From AC-32 sp963755635 (GTDB lineage Bacteria; Actinomycetota; Thermoleophilia; Gaiellales; Gaiellaceae), in NCBI GenBank assembly GCA_963755635.1, contig CAVWKS010000037.1, forward strand, positions 26,592-90,591: a stretch of DNA of 64,000 bases, written 5' to 3'. Made by a program: the position numbers and the translations under genes. This document shows, one piece after another, positions 24,757-32,754 of this stretch (position 1 is the first letter of the stretch; every line of letters starts with the position of its first letter). The notes under the pieces were generated by a model. It did not search any database. It saw only the letters and a program-made list of their open reading frames with translations, and was not told the origin of the DNA.

Positions 24757-24860
24757 TATACTCGCGCGCACATGATCGCAACCCGATCCAGTCGGGTTGC
24801 ACTGGCCAGTGCCGGTTCCACGCACGGCAGGCGTGGGGATCGGCACAAAAGGAGGTTCCT
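24757..24860 (+). promoter_or_regulatory. satP promoter and structured leader
   Basis: TATACT at 24757-24762 is a good -10 element; a -35 is not evident. The predicted leader of about 90 nt has a hairpin GCAACCCGA/TCGGGTTGC (24778-24786, 24792-24800; 5-nt loop), a perfect 10-bp palindrome ACTGGCCAGT (24801-24810), a CCACGC/GCGTGG pair, and ends in an excellent AAAGGAGG ribosome site. Operator or attenuator roles are possible. Confidence 0.55.
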
Positions 24861-25499
24861 ATGGCTGTTGGCGCTGAGGAACGCGGCGGGCCGATGCTCA
24901 TCGAGAGCGTTCCGGCGGCAGACCCCGCTCCACTCGGGCTCGCAGGCTTCGCGCTGACCACGTTCCTGCTCAGTGGTCACAACGCCTCGTGGATCCCGGA
25001 CCTGATCTGGGTCGGGCCCGCGATCTTCTACGGCGGCCTCGCGCAGTTCGCCGCCGGCATGTGGGAGTTCCGGAACCGGAACGTCTTCGGTGCGACGGCG
25101 TTCTCGACGTACGGCGGCTTCTGGATGGGACTCGGTCTCTTCATCATCCTCGCGGAGACGACCAAAGGTTGGTTGGCCGGCTATCAGGGAGGCGACCTGA
25201 CGAACTCGCTCGCGTGGTTCCTCTTCGCGTTCGCCGTCTTCAACACGTACATGCTGATCGGAAGCATGCGCGTGAACGTGGCGATCTTCCTCGTCTTCCT
25301 GACGCTCGAGGCGACCGAGATTCTGCTCGTCATCGGGTTCTTCAACCTGTCGCACGGCGGGACCGATTGGTGGCTGCACGCCGGCGGTTGGGTGGGCATC
25401 CTCACCGCTGCGGTCGCCTGGTACGCGTCTGCGGCGGGCGTGTGGAACGGCGTCTCCGGCAAGTCCGTGCTCCCGGTCGGCAGGCCGCTCATGGCCTGA
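24861..25499 (+). CDS. satP: GPR1/FUN34/SatP family acetate/succinate transporter
   Basis: 212 residues with six transmembrane segments. The family signature N-P-A-P-L-G-L appears as DPAPLGLAGFALTTFLLS near residue 22, with FYGGLAQFAAGMWEFRNRNVFG and FSTYGGFW as further conserved blocks. Acts in the cytoplasmic membrane to import acetate (or other short monocarboxylates) with protons. Strong ribosome site ahead of the ATG. It is followed by the acetyl-CoA synthetase gene, so uptake and activation of acetate are linked. Confidence 0.94.
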   Translation: MAVGAEERGGPMLIESVPAADPAPLGLAGFALTTFLLSGHNASWIPDLIWVGPAIFYGGLAQFAAGMWEFRNRNVFGATAFSTYGGFWMGLGLFIILAETTKGWLAGYQGGDLTNSLAWFLFAFAVFNTYMLIGSMRVNVAIFLVFLTLEATEILLVIGFFNLSHGGTDWWLHAGGWVGILTAAVAWYASAAGVWNGVSGKSVLPVGRPLMA

Positions 25500-25515
25500 C
25501 CTAGGATGGAGACGT

Positions 25516-25596
25516 ATGCGCATCGAAGAGGAGGCCGGCTCGATCGCGGGCCCGCATCCCGTCCGCGGGCCCGCGTCGGCGCGAGCGTCGTCCTGA
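25516..25596 (+). other. Possible 26-codon leader ORF and hairpins before acs
   Basis: Between satP and acs an ATG with GGAG four bases upstream opens a 26-codon frame (MRIEEEAGSIAGPHPVRGPA, ending ASS). It contains two copies of the self-complementary decamer GCGGGCCCGC (25546-25555 and 25565-25574), which can pair with each other or individually. The stop lies 15 bp before the acs GTG. It may be a leader peptide/attenuator or simply a satP terminator hairpin. Confidence 0.35.
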
Positions 25597-25611
25597 GAAG
25601 GAGGTGAGCTA

Positions 25612-27728
25612 GTGGCATCCACTGACGAAGTGCAGGTTTCAGAGGCGCAGATCGCCGTCCACTGGCGGGAGGAGGAGTACTACGACCCGCCGCCCCGGAT
25701 CGTCAAGGAGGCGAACGCGAACGACCCGGCAATCCGCGACCGCTTCTCCGAGGAGCACTACCCGGAATGCTTCGTGGAGTATGCGGAGATGCTGACCTGG
25801 GACAAGAAGTGGGACACGATCCTCGACACGTCGGACCCGCCGTTCTGGAAGTGGTGGGTCGGCGGCAAGCTGAACGCGTGCGTCAACTGCGTCGACCGGC
25901 ATCTCGAGACGCGGGGCGACCGAAACGCGATCATCTGGGTGCCGGAGCCCGAGGAGGACGAGACGCAGGACGATCACCTACGCCGAGCTGCACCGGCGGG
26001 TGAACGAGTTCGCGGCGCTCCTGCAGGACTCCGCCGGCGCCAAGACCGGCGACCGGGTGACGTTCCATCTGCCGATGGTTCCGGAGCTGCCGGTCGCGAT
26101 GCTGGCCTGCGCACGCCTCGGCGTCATCCACTCCGAGGTCTTCGGCGGCTTCTCCGGCACGGCCTGCGGCCACCGGATGGCCGACGCGGACAGCACGATC
26201 CTCGTCACCATGGACGCCTACTACCGGAACGGCGAGCTGATCGACCACAAGGTGAAGGCCGACGAGGCGATCGAGGCCGCCCGCAAGGAGGGGACCGAGA
26301 TCGAGAAGGTGCTCGTCTTCCGGCGCCTGCCCGGCGAGTACCACTCCGAGAGCCCCATGGTCGAGGGCCGCGACTTCTTTGTCGACGAGCTGCTCGAGCA
26401 GTACAAAGGCAAGGAGGTGAAGCCGGTCTCGATGCCGGCCGAGGGGACGCTGTTCCTGATGTACACGAGCGGCACGACCGGCCGCCCGAAGGGTGCCCAG
26501 CACTCGATCGGCGGCTACCTCTCCTACGTCACCGGCACGTCGAAGTACTACCAGGACATCCACCCGGACGACACGTACTGGTGCTTCGCCGACATCGGCT
26601 GGATCACCGGGCACTCGTACATCGTCTACGGTCCGCTCTCGCTCGGGACGACGAGCGTCATGTACGAAGGCGTCCCGACGTATCCGGACGCCGGGAGGCC
26701 GTGGCGGATCGCCGAGAAGCTCGGCGTGGACATCTTCCACACCGCGCCGACGACGATCCGGATGCTGCGCAAGCTCGGCCCGGACGAGCCGGCGAAGTAC
26801 GACTGCCACTTCAAGACCATGACCACGGTCGGCGAGCCGATCGAGCCCGACGTCTGGCGCTGGTACTTCCACACCGTCGGCAAGGACGAGGCGTCGATCA
26901 CCGACACGTGGTGGCAGACCGAGAACGGCGGTTTCCTCGGCTCGACGCTGCCCGGGGCTCGAGAAGATGAAGCCGGGCAGCTGCGGCCCGGGTGTCCTCG
27001 GCATCTATCCCGTCATCTACGACGAGGAGGGCAACGAGGTCCCGGCCGGCTCCGGCAAGGCGGGCAACATCTGCATCCGCAACCCGTGGCCGGGCTCCTT
27101 CCAGACCGTCTGGGGCGACCCCGACCGGTATGTGCAGACCTACTACGAGAAGTACTGCCGTGACAAGACGAGCACCGACTGGCACGACTGGCCGTACTTC
27201 GCCAACGACGGCGCGATGCAGGCCGCCGACGGCTACTTCCGCATCCTCGGCCGAGTCGACGACGTGATCAACATCGCCGGCCACCGGCTCGGCACGAAGG
27301 AGCTGGAGTCGGCCGCGATCGAGGTCGAGGAGGTCGCCGAGGCGGCCGCGGTTCCCGTCATCGACGAAATCCGCGGGAGGGCGGTCGAGATGTACATCGC
27401 GCTCAAGCCGGGCGTCGATGCCGGTGACGAGGTTGCCCAGAAGGTCTCGGCCCAGATCGAGAAGGACATCGGCAAGATCGCCCGCCCGAAGAACGTGTGG
27501 ATCGTGGCGGACATGCCGAAGACGCGCTCCGGGAAGATCATGCGGCGCGTGATCGCGAGCATCTCGAACTTCGCCGATGTCGGCGACGTGACGACGCTCG
27601 CGAACCCGGAGATCGTCGACGAGATCAACGAGCACGTCCGGGCCGAGAAGGTGGCGCGGGGCGACGTTCCGCGGGAGCTCTCGGAGCAGGAGCTCGCGGA
27701 GATCAAGGCCTTCGGCCACGCGGAGTAG
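25612..27728 (+). CDS. acs: Acetyl-CoA synthetase (AMP-forming), two frameshifts
   Basis: About 705 residues once joined. The N-terminal part (AQIAVHWREEEYYDPPPRIV, FWKWWVGGKLNACVNCVDRH) leaves frame near 25972 (one extra base) and continues as ITYAELHRRVNEFAALL. The P-loop-like MYTSGTTGRPKGAQHS, TDTWWQTENGGF and, after an extra G in the run 26954-26957, YFRILGRVDDVINIAGHRLG and PKTRSGKIMRR (the acetylatable Lys) follow. It converts acetate, ATP and CoA to acetyl-CoA. GTG start with AGAAGGAGGTGAGC upstream. Both shifts are single-base and probably sequence errors. Convergent with M16 remnants. Confidence 0.92.
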
Positions 27729-27737
27729 GCGCGGAGC

Positions 27738-27856
27738 CTAGGGGACGAGGAGCGCCTCGAAGCGCTCCTCGTCCTCGAACGGGCCGATCAGGGCGAGGTT
27801 GAGCCCCTGCGAGGCGATCATGTCGCCCGCGACGCGCTCGACGTCCTCGGGTGTCG
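27738..27856 (-). pseudogene. Duplicated C-terminal tail of an M16 peptidase gene
   Basis: The minus strand encodes EDVERVAGDMIASQGLNLAL then IGPFEDEERFEALLVP and a TAG. The intact M16 gene at 28008 ends EDVQRVAQDVIASNALNLAL, IGPFDDAKPFEAIVAG. DNA similarity over about 110 bp is evident (same CTCGAACGG, CCGATCA, GGCGATCA blocks). Nothing upstream belongs to the same gene, so this is a fragment left by duplication, recombination or misassembly. Confidence 0.75.
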
Positions 27857-27867
27857 CTGAGCACCGC

Positions 27868-27957
27868 GAGCTGGGTGACACCACCACGCTCGCCGACCCG
27901 GCGGTCGTCGAGGAGATCAAGGAACGCGCCGAGACCGAGAAGTCGGACGACGCGTGA
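27868..27957 (+). pseudogene. C-terminal tail of a second acetyl-CoA synthetase gene
   Basis: Plus-strand frame reading ELGDTTTLADPAVVEEIKER then AETEKSDDA and a TGA. It resembles the end of the neighbouring acs product (DVGDVTTLANPEIVDEINEH) and of acetyl-CoA synthetases in general. It has no start or catalytic region. With the preceding M16 tail it forms a second, truncated copy of the acs/M16 convergent junction. Confidence 0.7.
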
Positions 27958-28007
27958 GAGTTACCGCGCGCGGCCGGTCGCGGCGGCCTTGAGCGGTAGC
28001 GCCGCGG

Positions 28008-29279
28008 TCAGCCCGCGACGATTGCCTCGAACGGCTTCGCGTCGTCGAACGGCCCGATCAAGGCCAGATTGAGCGCGTTCGAGGCGATCACGTCCTGCGC
28101 GACCCGCTGGACGTCCTCCGCGGTGACGGCGTCGAGCCCGGCGAGCACGTCCTCCGGCTCGAGCGCCGGGTCGTTCAGCACCTCGCGTCCGAGCCCGTAG
28201 ACGATCATCCCCTGCGGGCTCTCGAGCCTCAGCACGAAGCGGCCCTTGGCGAGCGCTCGCGCCTTCTCGAGCTCGTCGGTAGGCACGGGCTCCTCGGCGA
28301 TCTTGCGGAACTGCTCGGCGATCGTCTCGACCGCCTCCTCGGCGCGGGCGATGTCGACGCCTGCCTGCGAGTAGAGCGAGCCGACGTCGGTGTAGCCCTG
28401 GTTGTACGCGTAGACGTAGTAGGCGAGGCCGCGCCGCTCGCGGACCTCGGTGAAGAGACGGGACGACATCCCCGTCCCGAGCACTGCGACGAGCAGCTGG
28501 AGCGCCCAGCGGTCCGGGTGGACCATCGGATAGCTCGGCACGCCGAGGCAGAGGTGCGCCTGGTCGGAGTCCTTGCGGTGGATCTTCACCCGAGAGTCCC
28601 CGGCGCCGTTCGCCGAGGCCGCGGGCGGCTCGCCGGTCTCCGCGGGCTCGAGGTCGCCGAGCAGGCGCTCGACCGAGCCCAGGTAGTCGCCCTCGAGATT
28701 CCCCGCGAGGCCGACGACCATCCGCTCTGGCTTGTACCAGCGGTCGATGTAGTCGAGGAACGTCTCCTGTTTCGCGCCGCGCACCGTCTCCTTGCGCCCG
28801 ATGATGTCCCAGCCGAGCGGCTGGTCGCCGTAGAGCAGCTCCTCGTAGACGCCGCTGATGAAGTCGCGCGGCGTGTCGAAGTACATGTTCATCTCCTCGA
28901 CGATCACGCCCTTCTCGCGCTCGATCTCCTCGGGCTCGAACTTCGAGTTGCGCAGCATGTCGACGAGGACGTCGAGCGCCTGGTCGCGGTAGTCGGCGGC
29001 GCAGCGGACGTAGTAGCCCGTGTACTCCTTGCCCGTGAAGGCGTTGAACTCGCCGCCGAGGCTGTCCACCTCCATGCCGATGTCCCGCGCGGTCGGGCGG
29101 CGCTCGGTGCCCTTGAAGAACATGTGCTCGGCGAAGTGCGCGATTCCGTTCGTCTCGGGGGTCTCGTAGCGCGAGCCGGCGGCGAGCATGATCATGCAGG
29201 TGACCGACTGCACCTGCGGCATGTTCGCGCTCAGCACCCGCAGGCCGTTGTCGAGACGGTTCCGCTCAAAAACGTTCAT
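28008..29279 (-). CDS. M16 family zinc peptidase (insulinase/processing peptidase-like)
   Basis: 423 residues. The inverted zinc motif His-x-x-Glu-His is HFAEH in GIAHFAEHMFFKGT, with the distal Glu in EREKGVIVEEMNMY. The N-terminal active domain spans about 1-220 and the inactive C-terminal half about 225-423 (GVPSYPMVHPDRWALQLL, RERRGLAYYVYAY). Residue 3 of the motif is Ala where Leu is common. It probably degrades peptides in the cytoplasm. The ATG overlaps the thioesterase stop (ATGA). Confidence 0.92.
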   Translation of the reverse strand: MNVFERNRLDNGLRVLSANMPQVQSVTCMIMLAAGSRYETPETNGIAHFAEHMFFKGTERRPTARDIGMEVDSLGGEFNAFTGKEYTGYYVRCAADYRDQALDVLVDMLRNSKFEPEEIEREKGVIVEEMNMYFDTPRDFISGVYEELLYGDQPLGWDIIGRKETVRGAKQETFLDYIDRWYKPERMVVGLAGNLEGDYLGSVERLLGDLEPAETGEPPAASANGAGDSRVKIHRKDSDQAHLCLGVPSYPMVHPDRWALQLLVAVLGTGMSSRLFTEVRERRGLAYYVYAYNQGYTDVGSLYSQAGVDIARAEEAVETIAEQFRKIAEEPVPTDELEKARALAKGRFVLRLESPQGMIVYGLGREVLNDPALEPEDVLAGLDAVTAEDVQRVAQDVIASNALNLALIGPFDDAKPFEAIVAG

Positions 29280-29665
29280 GCCGCCATTCTCTCTCGCCAG
29301 CCGTCCGGGATGGCGATTGTGCTGCCGGTGCCGTAGTCGTAGCCGACCAGGACGCTCTTGGCCTCGGCGACGACCTGGCCGTCGACTCGAAGCACGTAGT
29401 CGAGATCGAAGCTCTTCTCGCCGAAGCGGCTCGCGCGCACCTCCACGTCGACCTCGTCGTCGAGGCCGACCGGCTCACGGAAGTCGATCTCGATCCGCGC
29501 GACGATGATCGGCATCGAGTCGCGCGTCGTCGCGCCGACGTGCTCCAGGAACGCGAAGCGGGCCGACTCGATGTAGGTCAGGAAGACCGCGTTGTTGACG
29601 TGGCCCATCGCGTCGAGGTCGCGGAAGCGCACCCGCTCACGATGGACGAAGGCCGGACCGCTCAC
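29276..29665 (-). CDS. 4-hydroxybenzoyl-CoA thioesterase-like hotdog thioesterase
   Basis: 129 residues with the 4HBT hotdog fold. The signature RFRDLDAMGHVNNAVFLTYI contains the catalytic Asp (D-x-D-x-x-G-H-V-N-N). Its likely role is hydrolysis of an acyl-CoA; the chain type is unknown. GTG start at 29663-29665. Coupled to the M16 peptidase by ATGA. Confidence 0.88.
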   Translation of the reverse strand: MSGPAFVHRERVRFRDLDAMGHVNNAVFLTYIESARFAFLEHVGATTRDSMPIIVARIEIDFREPVGLDDEVDVEVRASRFGEKSFDLDYVLRVDGQVVAEAKSVLVGYDYGTGSTIAIPDGWRERMAA

Positions 29666-29706
29666 GGACGTGATGCTAGCGGCCCGGCCTCGCTGGACTC
29701 AGGCGG

Positions 29707-29868
29707 TTACCACCAGGCGCCGCGACTGCGGCCGCCGGCTGCGCCCACGAAGAACATGATCACGAACAGCAGGGCGGCGATCACCGCGAGGATGAAGAGA
29801 AAGTGCACGGTGAAGCCGACGCCGAACAGGATCAGCGCGAGGAGTGCAAGCAGAATCAGTAGAAGCAT
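29707..29868 (-). CDS. 53-residue two-helix membrane protein (DUF5670/lmo0937-like)
   Basis: MLLLILLALLALILFGVGF, then a second hydrophobic stretch (FLFILAVIAALLFVIMFF) and GGRSRGAWW. The pattern 'GFTVHFLFILAVIA' fits small lmo0937-type proteins. An excellent AAAGGAGGT ribosome site lies 9 bp before the ATG, which makes expression likely. Function unknown. Stands alone, divergent from the SIS gene. Confidence 0.75.
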   Translation of the reverse strand: MLLLILLALLALILFGVGFTVHFLFILAVIAALLFVIMFFVGAAGGRSRGAWW

Positions 29869-29946
29869 CTTTGGGGAGACCTCCTTTCTGGAGGCCGTCA
29901 GATTCCCGGCTTGCCGAAACTGCAAACGCGGTGAGATGCTGCCCGC

Positions 29947-30805
29947 ATGGCCGGTGAAAAGACGAGGCGCGCGATCTTCGCTCAGCCCGACTGGCTGCGC
30001 GCCGTGCCGGCCGAGCGGCGGCTGCCCGAGGGGCATGTGCTGCACACAGGCTGCGGCACCTCGTTCCACGCTGCGCAGACCGGCGGGTGGTCCGAGCAGG
30101 CGCTGGAGCTCGTGCTCAGGCCTCGCCGCGCGGATGCGCTCGTCGTCGTCAGCCACGAGGGCGACACGCCGCTCACGCTCGAGGCGGCGCGCGCTTTCGA
30201 CGGACCGGTCTGGCTGATCACCGGCAAGCCCGAGAGCCCGCTCGGCGAGCTGGCCGACGAGGTCGTCGTCGCGACGCCGGAGGTCGAGCAGAGCTGGTGC
30301 CACACCGTGAGCTACACGTGCGCGGTCGCCGCGCTCGCCGCGCTGCACGGCGCCGACATCGCCTGGCTGCCCGAAGCCGTGGAGCGAGCGCTCGAGCAGC
30401 GCGAGCCCGTCTCCGGGCACGAGCGCTTTCTCGTCGCCGGGCGCCGGACGCGACTGGCCGACGGCGCAGGAGGCCGTTCTGAAGCTGCGCGAAGGCGCGC
30501 ACGTCGCTGCCGAGGCGCACGAGACCGAGCAGCTCCTGCACGGGCACCTCGCAGCGATCGACGAGTCGGTGCGCGCGTTCGTGCTCGAAGGCGAGGGTCG
30601 GGCGGCCGAGCGCGCCGCCGGAGCAGTCGCGGCGCTCAGGGAGCTGGGCTGCGAGACGACCCTCGTGCCGACGGTGCATCCGGTCGTGGACATCGTCCGC
30701 TTCCAGCTCCTGACGCTCGACCTCGCCGAGGCGCGCGGCGTCGACCCTGACCCGATCCGAACCGACGATCCGCGCTGGAAGCGGGCGCGGGCGGCGTACG
30801 ACTAG
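29947..30805 (+). CDS. SIS domain protein (GlmS isomerase-domain-like), frameshifted
   Basis: About 285 residues. It has two sugar-isomerase domains: first VLHTGCGTSFHAAQTGGW and VVVSHEGDTPLTLEAA; second, after an extra G in the run 30439-30441, AGRDWPTAQEAVLKLREGAH and HETEQLLHGHLAA. The layout follows the isomerase half of glucosamine-6-phosphate synthase, without the glutaminase domain, so a phosphosugar (de)aminase or binding protein is likely. The stop overlaps the stop of the convergent aminotransferase by 3 bp. Confidence 0.8.
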
Positions 30806-31964
30806 AGGTCGCGCAGCGCGTCCAGCAGACCGTCGACCTCGTCCGCGGTGTTGTAGTGGACGATGCCGATCCGCAGCGCGCCGTCCGGGAGGCCGAGGCG
30901 CTCCATCACCTCGACCGCGTAGTAGTTGCCGCTCCACGTCGCGAAGCCGCGCTCGGCGAGCCGCTCGGCGGCCATGTCCGGGGTCAGACCCCGGACGTGG
31001 CCGCAGAAGGTGGGGACACGGCCGTCCATCGTGGGCAGTCCGTAGAGGCGGAACGTGTCGGGCAGGCCCGCGAGGAAGCGCTCGCCGAGCTCCCGCTCGT
31101 ACGGGACGATCGCCTCGAAGCCGACCGACTCGACGTAGCCGACCGCCGCGTCGAGGCCTGCGAGCAGCTCGTGCGGGAGCGTCCCGGTCTCGAAGCGCGC
31201 CCCCGCCGGCCGCTCCGGCGCGGGGCGGACCTTGTAGGGCCGCCAGCGCTCGAGCAGCTCCCTGCGCGCGTACGCGAGGCCCAGGTGGGGCCCGAAGAAC
31301 TTGTACGGCGAGCAGAGCAGGACGTCGACCCCGGCGGCGTTCACGTCGATCGGCCCGTGCGGGGCGTAGTGGACGGCGTCGACCCAGGCGAGCGCGCCCG
31401 CCGAGTGCGCCAGCTCCGCCACGCGAGCCGCGTCGACCAGCGTTCCGACCGCGTTCGACGCCCACGGGAACGCGACCACGCGCGTCCGCTCCGAGAGCAG
31501 CGACTCGAGCTGCCCGTAGTCGAGCGTGGTGTCGTCGTGGATCTCCGCGAAGAGCACGCGCAGCCCGAGGTCGTGCGCGAGCTCGAGCCAGGGGGCGACG
31601 TTGGCGTCGTGGTCGAGCTTGGTCACGACGATCTCGTCGCCGGGCGCGAGCTCACGGCCGAGCGCGCGCGAGAGCGCGAAGTTGAGCGTCGTCATGTTCG
31701 CGCCGAAGACGACCTCCTCCGCCGAGCAAGCCGAGGAAGCGCGCGGCGGCGGCCCGCGCGCCGTCGACGACCTCGCCGCTCCGGCGGCTCGTCGCGAAGG
31801 CGCCGCCTAGATTCGCGTTCGACTCGCGCAGGTAGCCGTCGATCGCGTCGATCACTTCGTCGGGCACCTGCGTCCCGCCAGGCCCGTCGAAGAACGCGAG
31901 CGGCTGCGCCAGCGCCGGGAAGCGCGCGCGGATGGACGGCGGGATCGAAGGCGACGGTGCTCAC
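30802..31964 (-). CDS. Class V aminotransferase (cysteine desulfurase-like), two frameshifts
   Basis: About 387 residues, PLP-dependent. Start GTG at 31962-31964 reads STVAFDPAV; an extra base at 31934 leads to IRARFPALAQPLAFFDGPGG; another near 31726 leads to SAEEVVFGANMTTLNFALSRAL. VDAVHYAPHGPIDVNAAG and LLCSPYKFFGPHLG, with the PLP Lys, follow. It belongs to the cysteine-desulfurase-like SAM-dependent clade of class V, but lacks an obvious catalytic Cys loop, so desulfurase activity is uncertain. Confidence 0.82.
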
Positions 31965-32004
31965 GGGCTCACGCTAGCGCAGCCGGGAATGGCACACTGG
32001 AGGC

Positions 32005-32754
32005 GTGGAGGGCTCTGATCGGGCGAACGGCGCCGTCGTCGAGGCGCACGCACTGACACGTCGCTACGGCGAAGGCGAGACAGCCGTCGACGCGCTGCGG
32101 GGGATCGACCTCGAGGTCGCGCGCGGAAAGCTGACGACCGTGATGGGCCCCTCAGGCTCGGGCAAGTCGACGCTGATGCACCTGCTGGCTGCGCTCGACA
32201 GGCCGACGTCGGGCTACGTCGTCATCGCCGGTACGCGCCTAGGCGAGCTGAGCGACAACGAGGTGACGAAAGTGCGGCGCGAGCACATCGGCTTCGTCTT
32301 CCAGTTCTTCAACCTGCTGCCGATGCTCACGGCCGACGAGAACATCCGGCTCCCGCTGACGATCGCGGGCGAGAAGCCGGACCGCGGCTGGTACGAGTCG
32401 CTGGTCAAGGACGTCGGGCTCGCAGCCCGGATGAGCCACCGCCCTGCCGAGCTCTCGGGCGGCGAGCAGCAGCGGGTCGCCATAGCTCGCGCCCTCGTCT
32501 CGCGGCCGACGGTCGTCTTCGCCGACGAGCCGACCGGCAACCTCGACTCGAGGACGAGTGGCGAGATCCTCGAGCTGATGCGGCACTCGGTCGACGCCTA
32601 CGGCCAGACGATGGTGATGGTCACGCACGACCCGCGCGCCGCCTCGATCGCCGACCGGATCCTCTTCCTCAACGACGGTTCGATCGTCAAGGACCTGCCG
32701 CGCTCCGAGCCGCATGTGGTGCTCGAGGCGATGGAAGAGCTCACGCCGACGTGA
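32005..32754 (+). CDS. ABC transporter ATP-binding protein (LolD/MacB type)
   Basis: 249 residues. Walker A GPSGSGKST, Q-loop VFQFFNLLPMLTADEN, signature LSGGEQQRVAIARAL, Walker B VVFADEPTGNLDSRTSGE and the switch His in VMVTHDPRAAS. The QFFNLLP and DEPTGNLDS forms mark the MacB/LolD/FtsE class, which powers mechanotransmission rather than classic transport. Start GTG 32005. GTGA overlap with the permease gene. Confidence 0.94.
   Translation: MEGSDRANGAVVEAHALTRRYGEGETAVDALRGIDLEVARGKLTTVMGPSGSGKSTLMHLLAALDRPTSGYVVIAGTRLGELSDNEVTKVRREHIGFVFQFFNLLPMLTADENIRLPLTIAGEKPDRGWYESLVKDVGLAARMSHRPAELSGGEQQRVAIARALVSRPTVVFADEPTGNLDSRTSGEILELMRHSVDAYGQTMVMVTHDPRAASIADRILFLNDGSIVKDLPRSEPHVVLEAMEELTPT

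Noticed and set aside
31984..32012. SigR-type promoter before the ABC ATPase gene
   Set aside because: GGGAAT is present, but no GTT lies 18 nt downstream (AGG instead).
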